A stretch of 64,000 nt of DNA. Source: Dasyornis broadbenti. Taxonomy: Eukaryota > Chordata > Aves > Passeriformes > Dasyornithidae. Under the pieces are notes generated by a model that was not told the DNA's origin, did not search any database, and worked only from the letters and a program-made list of their open reading frames with translations. This document shows, in pieces, positions 53,161-64,000 of the stretch; within the stretch, counting starts at the first letter, position 1; each line of letters starts with the position of its first letter. The stretch is from NCBI GenBank assembly GCA_013397935.1, contig VZRN01003448.1:414559-478558 (forward strand), in the 5' to 3' direction. The translations under genes were made by a program, and so were the position numbers.

Positions 53161-53280
53161 TTTTTTTTTGTGTGTTTTCCTTTTGGGTTTGGGGGTTTTG
53201 TTTTTGGGGAGTTTGTTGGTTTGGTTTGTTTTTTTTTAGCTTTTTTTTATTTTTTAAACAACAACAAAAAAAGCTGCTTT
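53161..53280. repeat. T/G-rich low-complexity tract
   Basis: Runs of T with g, gg and ggg interruptions, followed by a short A/C-rich part. It is similar to the tract at 59820-59971. Confidence 0.8.
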
Positions 53281-53580
53281 TCTAGGGGCAACACGTTCCA
53301 GAGACAACAAAAATCTGTTCTGAGAAAAAAAATGGAAATGTGCTACTGCAATAGTGCTTAGCCACAATATATGCCCCATGTGCTTCAAGCAAAGCCGAGA
53401 GCAACTTTTAATTCTGCTTTTTCAAATAATTTTCCCGCAAATTTAACTCGTAGATTAAACCAAATTTTCCCCTTTTCCATGCGCGAATGCCTCCATGGCT
53501 TCATTTTCTTTATGTTCATCTATCTACCCAAGACCTGTACAGTGGGACAGAAACGAATTAAATTGAAATGTGATTACTCT

Positions 53581-53602
53581 CACCACCACCACCACCACCA
53601 CC
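53581..53602 (+). repeat. CAC trinucleotide microsatellite
   Basis: Seven consecutive cac units in an intron. In one frame this yields a run of histidines. Confidence 0.9.
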
Positions 53603-54487
53603 AGCCATCTCGTCATTCCCAGCCCACCACAGCCTTCCCACAAATATTTTGTGGTGTCTCCAGTGCTTGCCCGAGCCTTGACCATTATCCACAGCTCTTG
53701 CTCACATCCCAAAGGACACACAGCTCTTTCCCTCATTATCCCTATGGTCCTTTTGTATTTCACAGGAAAGAGCTGCACATCCTGCAGCTGAACCACACCC
53801 AGCCCTGTCCTGACTGCCCTCAAGACAGAGAAACCAAAGAAAGTGACTCCTGAGCTCCCAGTGAAGTCTCTCTACAGTACAGACACCAATCTCACTTCTC
53901 CCTGCTGTCCTCGTGGGTATGAGAAGAATTTTCAACTGTTTCATAGAAGGAAATATCTCCCACTAAACAGAGCAGGTAAATAAATGCCATTAGCATGCCC
54001 ATTAGTGATCAAATTACAAGGCAGGATGAAAAATGAAATATTTGACACATTTGAACAGCCTCAGTGTTCGAGGATAATGAAACAAGATTCTAAAACATGA
54101 AATAGATATAAAGTTTGGCTAAAAAGAAAACCAGCCAGTGAAATAAATCCTGATTAAAAGACCTGAAAAATATTCCAGATCAGCTGAGCAGATACTGAAA
54201 AAAGATCATGGGAAGGATTTACAAAGGTGCCAGTAACATCTGTGTGTTGCTAACGCGACTGAGAACACGAGGTACAGGCACAGAAACTGGTCTAGCACTG
54301 AGAGCCAATGTTGTGCCTTTACACAGAGCAAAACCTTTAAAGATTGCAAAACACAAGTCCACTGGGATCACTCATCCTAGCTGTACACAACTGAGCTTAT
54401 TTGATTTGAAGCAAGGCAATTAGAAATCTACCTTAATAATGTTATTATTTTTACTCATGTAATGACTTCATTTCATGCCCCATCCCT

Positions 54488-54628
54488 GCAGGTGTTCAGT
54501 GCCAGTCTGGATGGAGCTCTGAACAACCCGGTCTAGAGGAAGGTGTGGAAGGTGTCCCTGCCCGTGGCCAAGGGTGGAACAAAATGGTCTTTAAGGTCCT
54601 TTCCAGCCCCGACCATTCTGTGATTCTG
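54488..54628 (+). mobile_element. CR1 LINE 3' tail
   Basis: A 5'-truncated CR1 end, antisense to LRP1B: 'gtctggatggagctctgaac', 'gaaggtgtccctgcccgtgg', 'aaaatggtctttaaggtcc' and the terminal 'attctgtgattctg'. A second 'attccgtgattctg' appears about 30 bases further on, perhaps an extended or duplicated 3' octamer tail. Confidence 0.9.
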
Positions 54629-55170
54629 CACTGCAATACATCATATTCCGTGATTCTGCCTTTGCACGCAGCTCATTGGCCCTCGTGCTCTCAGACTCAC
54701 AGCAGCTACCAGTGCCCTGCAAAACAAATGATTATTAAAATCCTTAATTGTTTGGAAGCAGCTGATTAGAGAGAGCACACCCCTCTCTGCAGTATCTCGG
54801 CAAAGCAGCAGTCAGCACAGCTGCTGATACTCTCTCGTGATAGAACCAGGAATTTTTTTTTGTTTCCCTGAAAAATACAACATCAAATACCCTTCTGCTG
54901 AGGCTTGAAACAGGCTGATTTTATTGACATCTAGAATATGCTGAGGGGGCCCATGTGGAGAGGTATGTGGCAGAGATAAAGAATAATTTTTGAGGGTGAC
55001 AGCATTTGATAATGGGCTGTAAATTAAAAAAAATGTTGATTGATCTGCATATTTGGTATTGTAGTTAAAAACTCATTAAATAGAAAATGCTGCATTTGCT
55101 TTGGGTTTATTTATTAATCAAATATATTCTATTTGCCATTTTAGAAATAGTACTATGTACTATCAGTTCA

Positions 55171-57141
<1,971 letters not shown>

Positions 57142-57267
57142 CTGCACAAGTTTTATTTGATTCATCTTCATTATTACCACAATCATTAGCTCCGTCACAA
57201 AGCCACCTCTTGGGAATGCAGCGATTATTTTGGCACTTAAACTGATCATCAGGACAACTGTGATTGA
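57142..57267 (-). CDS. LRP1B: LRP1B exon E3: LDLR class A repeat 2 of cluster II
   Basis: The exon has 126 bases and is phase 1 at both ends. It encodes one class A repeat, NHSCPDDQFKCQNNRC followed by IPKRWLCDGANDC and an ending GNNEDESNKTC. The usual SDE of the calcium site is EDE here, which is also the case at the same position in LRP1, so it is a family trait and not damage. NKT is a potential N-glycosylation site. The acceptor is TTTCTCCGCAG and the donor CAG|GTAAAA. Third codon positions are mostly A or T (about 11 of 41 are G or C), in sharp contrast to E2 immediately upstream in the transcript. Confidence 0.94.
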
Positions 57268-59015
57268 CTGCGGAGAAAAAAAAGAGAGGGTTGGTTGGTT
57301 TTTTTTTTTCCCCCTAAGAAAATATTCTGAGAAAAAGAGCTGTGAAATCCGTGATAAGAACACATTAAATGGTATTTCCTGTTGATGCAGTTAGTGTGGT
57401 TATCCTGTATTTATAACTACCATGACATAAAAATTGTTCTGCAAACCAGTCAAATAGAAATATTGCAGTACTTAATCATAAACTAAAGAATGTATACTCA
57501 AGATGCCAATATGGAGAGCCTCTTCTATCAAGTGATAAAAGGTAGCAGCATTTTACAGTGTTGCTCTTTCTTTAAAGAAACGTGTCCTTGATCACATTTT
57601 AGCAGTGCGATGAGGTTTGCAAACTGAAGTGCATCTAAACAAAGGAAAACACCGAAGGGAGCAGATGCAAGCTGCTAAGTGCAGATCCAAAATATTATAC
57701 CACGGTGAGCAGGGATTTGGGCAGGTCATAAAGTGCTTCTGAAATGATGCACATTACGGTCAATGGCCACATATAGATCTGCTGTTTACTTACCGTGAAA
57801 TTGTAGGTGTCAAAGAGTGAAATATGCAACAAGGTGCAAAACTAACAACAACAACAAAAAAAAAATCTGGTATTCAGGAGTGAACAAGGTATCTCTCCAA
57901 CGTGGTTTTGCTGGCTACCAATTCTCATGGAAGGATGAAGCTGAATGCACAGAAATAATGTAAATACTATTGGCCTGCTCTTGCAACTGTAGTAAGTGTT
58001 TATATTCTGCTTCTTTCATGCTAATAACAGCAGCTATTATTAGCAGATCTTGCTCCTCTTGATCTAGGCAAGAACAGAAAACTGCACACAGTTTGAGATG
58101 CTGGGTTAAAAATAATCTCCGGCTGTTTTTTACCTACTCAGCCATCCAACAGTCTCTTTTTTAAACCTTAACATACATCTGGAAACAAAGGGTATTTAAA
58201 ATGAAAGGATGTCTTGCAGGCTTATCCTTGACATTTCGGTAGCTTTTATCTTTGACCTTTCTGCCTATTCTTCCCATTGAAGACGACACAGAGCGAGGGT
58301 GCTATCAATAGCACATGAACCCTCCGTGAGGGGTTTGTGTGCAGGGTGCAGAAACACAGGAAGGAGAGATTAATTAATAACCTCAGCAGAAGGATGTCCC
58401 AGATCTCACACTTCCGAAGCAACTTGGTTTTGCAATGTGACTGGAGAACAAAACTTGAAGCATCCATGGAATAAAATTAAGAGTTGAAAATATTTTCTTT
58501 TTTTTTTCAGTTTGCCCTCAATACTTGACAAAAACACTGTTTTAAATGGTAGTTAGGCTTTTGCCCGTGTATATTTAGTAACGTGTGTGTATTCTACTCA
58601 TAATTGCAAATATTTCAAACTCATAAAGAACTATTGAAGTTGCTATGGCAACTGCTGAGGAGAGATCAATGTTATCATACTGGCCACATAAACTGTAGAT
58701 GATATACAGGTTTAAGACCAGGTTATGATTTCATTTATATCTGTATAAATCCTCAGAGAATTACAAGCTTTGATCAATGAATTGGTTTTCCTTACACTAA
58801 TTTAAAAGACAATCAAGTCAAATCGGTTGAAAGATTTTCCTTCTCACTGTCTTTATTAGTTGAGCTCCTTAATTTAGTTTCAAGAAGCCCCAGTATCAAA
58901 ACAAAACGCGAGTAAACACTAAAATTCAGAACTAGAAAAAAAAAATCTAAAAAATATGATTGAAATCAATAATGGTACTACATGGAGCTATCAAACTTCA
59001 TAAATGCTGGGAAAA

Positions 59016-59065
59016 CAACAACAACAACAACAAAAACCAAACAAAAAACCAAAACAACAAATAAA
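59016..59065. repeat. A/C-rich tract (caa repeats)
   Basis: Consecutive caa units merging into words such as aaccaaac and caaataaaccc. Confidence 0.85.
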
Positions 59066-59340
59066 CCCAAAACTGGCCATGTAACAGCCATATGGAAAAA
59101 GGTCCAGGCATTACAGAGGATCACAAGCTCAGTTTGTATCAGCAGCATCAGGCCCGTGTGAAGCAGGCAAGATTTACTCAAGGATGAATAAACAATCACC
59201 CTTCACAAACACATTCCTTCAGCCCAAGCAGCTTCATAACAGCCTCGGCAGAAATACATACATTCAGTTTTGGACATCCAACCCCTAGAATCTCTTCAGA
59301 AAAGGACAACAAGATCTCAAAAAAACTCCCATAATCTACT

Positions 59341-59398
59341 AGGAAAAAGAAAAAAAAGAAAAAACCCAAACAACAACACAAACAACCCTAACAACAAC
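59341..59398. repeat. A-rich tract with caa units
   Basis: Runs of A with single G bases, passing into caacaacaca-type sequence. Confidence 0.8.
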
Positions 59399-59819
59399 TC
59401 AGAACAGTTTAGAGTTGTTTGGTCTCAAGGAGATAAGAAAGAGAGACTGTGATAAGAGTTTTCAGACACATAGAACAATACTGCGGAGTAGAAGAGTGTT
59501 CATGTCTACAACTGATTGGGAGAAATAATATACTTTCATTTCAGTAAAGGAGATTTGGTTTAGAGAAATGTTCTAAGGACAGAAATAGAAAGCAGTGTAA
59601 CAAACAGAGTAAGGAAAAGAATTCTCAGTGCTGCAACACTAATTTTACATCAGGCTACTTAAGTACCTTCCAGAAATGACAGGTACGTAATTGGTATGTT
59701 TTCTATAATTTTTCATTTTTACAGTGGAACTCCTATACAGCAAAAAAATACATCTCTTGTAAAATTGTAACTGTTAAGACAAAGTACATCTAATTTAATA
59801 CTGGAAGTGGTGTAGAGAC

Positions 59820-59971
59820 TTGGGTTTTGGTTTTTCTGCTGGTTTGGTTTTATTGGTGAGGTTTGGGGGGGATGGTTGTTTGCTTTGTTGGTTTGGTTGT
59901 TTGTGGGGTGTTTTGATTGATTTTTTTTCCTTTTCTTCCTGGTTGTTTTTCTGTTTGTTTGTTTGTTTTTA
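59820..59971. repeat. T/G-rich low-complexity tract
   Basis: About 150 bases of T runs with G interruptions, ending in a gtttgtttgttt repeat. It lies about 35 bases from the 3' end of a minus-oriented CR1 fragment. Confidence 0.85.
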
Positions 59972-60005
59972 AGAAATGAATGATACGATCTAAGATATTT
60001 GCATG

Positions 60006-60298
60006 GTTGGAAGGGACCTGCTGAGATCCCCTGGTGTAATCCCCTGCCTGAGCAGGGCCAGACAGAGCAGATTTCTCAGGACCCTGTCCAAACAAATTTT
60101 GAGCATCTCCATAGATAGAAACTCCACAACCACTTTGGGCAATCAATTCCAGTGTTTGACAGTGAAAAAGTGCTATCCTTCAGATGTTCAGATAAAATTA
60201 ATGCTTTTCAGTTTGTGTCCATTACCTCTTGTCCTGCTAGTGACACTGCCAAGAAGAGCCTGGCTCCCTTTTCTCCATTCCCTCCCACTGGGTGTTAC
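60006..60298 (-). mobile_element. CR1 LINE 3' fragment, older subfamily
   Basis: A minus-oriented CR1 end starting 'ggttggaagggacctgctga', then 'tcccctgcctgagcagggcc', 'accctgtccaaacaaat', 'catctccatagatagaaact' and 'tcattaccTCTTGTCC'-type words. It differs in detail from the copies at 5138 and 54488 and so is probably another CR1 subfamily. It ends about 290 bases from exon E2. Confidence 0.88.
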
Positions 60299-60584
60299 AC
60301 TGTGACCCATGCAAGAACCAGTGCAATGACAGGAAACACAGCAACAAATAGCAACATTTAAAGAATCGGGAATGATGATGCCAAAACCAAAAGATGATTG
60401 CGCTATGAAACGAGTGCACCATCATCATTTAAAAGGGCTGCTACTATTGTACGTGGGGAAAAAGTAAATGAAAGATTTGCACGGATGGCTTAAGGATTAT
60501 TGCTTTTGTGTGACTGGCATTGTTTTATCTGCAGTTCTTGAAATCAAGCGTGGATGGTGGGTTCAAAGGCAAACGCATACATAC

Positions 60585-60725
60585 AGCAGATGTCCGAGTG
60601 CTCGTCGCTGCCGTCCAGGCAGTCGTCGTCGCCGTCGCAGCGCCAGCGGTCCTGGATGCAGCGCTTGTTGCTGCACTGGAACTGCTCAGCCTTGCACAGC
60701 TGGGGCAGCACTTCTCCCTCTTTAA
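60585..60725 (-). CDS. LRP1B: LRP1B exon E2: LDLR class A repeat 1 of cluster II
   Basis: The exon has 141 bases and is phase 1 at both ends. A short linker (KEGEVLPQL) is followed by one complete class A repeat starting CKAEQFQCSNKRC and ending in the calcium-binding segment CDGDDDCLDGSDE, with six cysteines and the tryptophan before the calcium site (DRWRCDG). These repeats form acidic pockets that bind lysines of ligands and of RAP (family knowledge). The acceptor is TTTTTCCCAG and the donor CT|GTATGT. Base composition is striking: 42 of 46 whole codons end in G or C and CpG is abundant, quite unlike E3-E5. The protein itself looks normal, so this seems to be a property of local DNA composition and not contamination. 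Confidence 0.94.
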
Positions 60726-62322
60726 CTGGGAAAAATATCCAACAAACAACAAATCTCTTTATCTGCTTGATACACCCAGAATGCAACTCTGTCCCTACAG
60801 AAGGGATATCAGTTCTTGTTCTTGCTCTTCAGAACATTTTTATGCAAACTTGGCGTATCTGAGGTGATTCCACCTGAAGCCTGTAGTAGCACACGTACCT
60901 GAGTGCATGGTTGAAGGGATTTATTCTAAATAAATGGAAAAAGTCACAAAAGAATGGCGCTCAAACTGTTTTTTAAATTGGTGCTTAGATGATAGTGTAA
61001 AAATAACACTTTAAAATATTACAATACCTCATCAACAGCAAAACCAAAATATTATTACAATAAGGAGTTACTATTAAGGAATTATTGGCCAAAATCTGGT
61101 GCACATTTAGGGCTAGAAAATGTTTACTAAAGAGCTGATTCTTGTATCCAAGCAACAGCTGAAGCACCTGGATTACGCACTGGTACAGACTCGGCAAAGA
61201 AGAAAGGATAAAATTCTGCTGGGCTAGAGTTAAGTAGCAAGCTACGAGCTTATTGATAAATCCAGGCGGATGCATTGCTCAACACAAGGTTCAGAATGCT
61301 TCATGTGTAAACGCCACACATCAGTCTGTGACCCTGTGAGGAAAAGCAGAGTCCTTGGAAAGAGCCAGGTAGTGAAGTGTTCTGGAGAAAAAACAGGAAA
61401 CCTGCCTCATTCCAATCCCAGTCTCTAACCTCTCTTTCTAATGCTTCCATCTTCCACTAATTCCTGCTAAAAAGAAAAACAGGTTCTTTTTTAACAACAG
61501 TGATGGCTCTGCCAGCCGTGCATTTGGGTCAAGCCCAAGGTCATTGCAAGCTCCATAGCATTCATCATGTTGTGAAATAATCCTTATGCTTTACTCATCT
61601 CCACCAAGTTATTGCTGGAGATTTATGTAAAATTTTACACACTTCAATTCAAGAAATAGATCAACGAGACTTAGAAAAAATTGATAAAAATTTTAGAATG
61701 TTACAAACACCAAGTCTAAATATTAAAAAAAAAAAAAAACCAAACCTGCAGTACTTGCAAAGTTACTATTTAATTGAAAATCCCACCTTTTATTATAACT
61801 ATTTTTATCATTGTTTCAATGAAGATATATAAAGAAGACATTAAAAAAAGACATCAGTAGTTGCACAGTCTGTGTCAGAACCTCTTATATATAAATACAT
61901 CTGCTTGACATGTTTTATGAACAGCTTTATCATTAACATCTCAATGTCAGATTTCTGTTTAAGATACTTAGTCAGCAGAATAATCTGAAAGCTGTTTATA
62001 TATATATAAAATTTAGTAATTATATGGATTAATTTCTGATATTTTTAAAACAGTTCAGTGAACTAGTTAAGTCCTTTATCATATCAGACATACTGAAATA
62101 TTTTCCAATGCATTTTACCCTTAAATATTGTGTACTTAAATATTCTTTCTCCCTTGAAAAATCTTTTATATTCTGTAAACTGTCCTTAACTAGAATCTTT
62201 ATTCAAGTAACATTTCTTTGTCTTATAGAACCTCTAGGAGGCCACACTTTCTGTTTATATTTTCAGGTCTGACTCGATCCCTTAACAGCAGCATCAACTC
62301 AGGTATTCTGTAAGAATCTTAC
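60726..62322 (-). other. LRP1B intron (E1 to E2)
   Basis: 1.6-kb AT-rich intron with an A run at about 61726-61739; nothing else recognised. Confidence 0.8.
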
Positions 62323-62445
62323 TCATGCAGGTTGTACTGTTTTCCTCCAAAAGCTGATTATCAGCACAGGCACAAACTCTGCCTCCAGGAATGGCCAAAC
62401 AAAGAGTGCTGCAGCCTCCATTATTAACACGACAGGCATTATCAC
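62323..62445 (-). CDS. LRP1B: LRP1B exon E1: EGF-like repeat before cluster II
   Basis: This is the first LRP1B exon in the window in transcript order, 123 bases, phase 1 at both ends. It encodes a single EGF-like repeat that begins DNACRVNNGGCSTLC and continues through GGRVCACADNQLL to a last cysteine just before the donor, giving the six cysteines of the fold. In this receptor family such repeats separate a YWTD propeller from the next cluster of ligand-binding repeats. The acceptor reads TTTTCCCAG and the donor ATGA|GTAAGA. The preceding exon, expected to end a propeller, is not present up to base 64000. The start is set by the acceptor, since this is an internal exon. Confidence 0.94.
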   Translation of the reverse strand: MIMPVVLIMEAAALFVWPFLEAEFVPVLIISFWRKTVQPA

Positions 62446-64000
62446 CTGGGAAAAGAAATAAAAAGCAACTTTAAAACTGACAGCCATGCTAAACTAAACA
62501 ATGGGGTTTGAGAGGGTTTTTTATTTTTTTTTGAGACCATAAAAACAGATGACTTTTTTGCAATTACTCAACGCATTATTCTCATAATTTGGTTACTGTG
62601 GGTTATAATATTTACATGTATTTAGTTACAGGTTGCAATACTTTATAACAAAAATAAAACCCACAAAAAGCTGCACCATCAGCTCACAACTTTTTATCTC
62701 CCCGTTTTATGAGGGGAACAAATACTGCAAAATATTTGGCACAGCCACAGGCACATAGTGGTTTCAAGGAATCAAACAGTAGATCAAGGAATGTTCTGAA
62801 GTTAACTGGCATCTGTACATGTTAAAACAAATGTAGATTAAGAACAAAAGAGAGAGGAAAGAAATTAACAGTACAAAGAGATCTCTGGCAGATAGAGTAC
62901 AGGCAAATATTCCACCACTCTTTTCTGAACACATCTGCCATTCTCTGCTTTGTTTTCCGTGTTATTGTTCCTCCCCCAAAGCTGTTCCCATGCAGATACT
63001 GACAGCTGTCAAGTGTTTCGCCATCCACCAAGGGCTGCTGCACCCTCACCACCCCATTCCTGAGCCAACCAGACTTCGAGCCACCGAGAGCCCAGAAATG
63101 TCACGACTTCTGTTTGTGTCACTTTGGTCACGACCTAATGGCTTAGCTCTTCACTGCTGAGGACACCCAGTGCCTCACGAGCAGAGCCCTGCTGATTTCA
63201 GGTGTTGGTGAGAAGGGATTATGATCAAGCAAGATATAAAACTTCATGTCTGCTGAACCTTTAAATTAAAATCACTTTTTTTTTTAATCTTGCTGTCCCA
63301 GTAAATAGCAGTTCCTCCTTTTAAAGGTGTACAAAACATTCATCAGCTGCCTGGGCTTAAACAGACTCCACACAATTCCTTCTCCTCAAAGCTCCTCACT
63401 TCACTTTTCATGCAAAATATAATAGCACTAAGTTCTCACAGATGCAGCTATGAACATGGATATTAAACTGTCCTGTCAGAGCCATTCCTGCATGTGCAGG
63501 GAAATCTCTTCAAATTATCAAATGAACATCAGATACCCAGTGGATATTTTAAGGTTTTGAAAATTTTAAGATGTACCTTGGTATTTCTTACAATATTGAG
63601 CAGTGCTTAATAACCTTTTCTGTACTTTTTCTGGTCCATCATACACAACATTTCTTAGAAGAAAATGTGTCAACAGTCCATTAAAACTCCACTGAACTTT
63701 TAAATTATTTTGTGCAAAATGATTAATAGAGAATTTTGTGAAAGGTCATTTTGATACTTGTACTTTCAATGGATAGGGTGTGAGGGACATGGGAAAAAAC
63801 ACATTAACAGGGAAAACAGGAATTCATGTTGATGTCTGAGGGCTTGATCACAATTTTGGATAGACCTTAGACTGGGCACTTAATATATATTATTGGATCC
63901 CGATTCAAGTCTGAGACTGTGACTTAAACCACTACAAAAAACAACTCCTTTATTACGTTTGTGCTCACCCAAGCTGAAATAATATGAACAAAATATCAAA
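62446..64000 (-). other. LRP1B intron, partial (before E1)
   Basis: Intronic sequence running off the high end. The upstream exon, expected to finish a propeller, was not found here. A short T run lies at about 63278-63287; nothing else recognised. Confidence 0.75.

Larger units (their letters stand above)
57268..60584 (-). other. LRP1B intron (E2 to E3)
   Basis: 3.3-kb intron with A/C-rich tracts (59016-59065, 59341-59398), a T/G-rich tract (59820-59971) and a CR1 fragment (60006-60298). No exon or RNA gene recognised. Confidence 0.8.

Noticed and set aside
53371..53853. 160-residue plus-strand open frame with a histidine run
   Set aside because: The histidines come from a CAC microsatellite. 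There is no recognisable domain or promoter, it lies in an intron antisense to LRP1B, and its composition looks like translated non-coding DNA.

Overview
The window is vertebrate nuclear DNA, most likely from a bird. Split exons with GT-AG introns rule out a prokaryote. The bird call rests on at least six CR1 LINE fragments, several with the typical CR1 3' end, and on rather compact introns. The order of bird was not determined.

The only gene I can support is an internal part of LRP1B (low-density lipoprotein receptor-related protein 1B), transcribed from the minus strand. Twenty-three consecutive coding exons (numbered E1 to E23 here, in transcript order) were placed by hand from translation, splice sites and reading-frame phase. 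E1 is at 62323-62445 and E23 at 541-670. Together they carry 3643 coding bases, about 1214 codons, with no stop or frameshift and every junction in phase. The protein reads in this order: one EGF-like repeat (E1); the eight LDLR class A repeats of ligand-binding cluster II (E2-E8); an EGF-like pair (E9); a YWTD beta-propeller (E10-E13); an EGF-like repeat (E14); a second propeller (E15-E19); an EGF-like repeat (E20); and the start of a third propeller (E21-E23). The gene start, signal peptide, membrane segment, promoter and poly(A) site all lie outside the window. LRP1B was preferred over its paralogue LRP1 because the residues follow the LRP1B version wherever I recall the two differing, and because the locus is spread over long introns.

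Layout from low to high coordinate: 1-6057 holds E23-E19 with a TAA-rich repeat and two CR1 tails. 6058-14215 is one 8.2-kb intron containing a 37-base palindrome. 14216-19070 holds E18-E16 and an odd CpG-rich island at about 15371-15860. 19071-23604 holds E15, E14 and an assembly gap. 23605-30119 is a 6.5-kb intron with old LINE remains. 30120-34495 holds E13-E10. 34496-40381 is a 5.9-kb intron with short coding-like stretches. 40382-42307 holds E9 and E8, separated by the longest CR1 copy. 42308-62445 holds E7-E1 with long introns, a second gap and two more CR1 fragments.

I see no bacterial, viral, CRISPR or operon-like system and no RNA gene. The observations most worth checking are the intronic CpG island that lacks stop trinucleotides in all three plus-strand frames for about 326 bases, a GC-AG intron that splits an LDLR-A repeat, and one exon (E2) with extreme GC at third codon positions.
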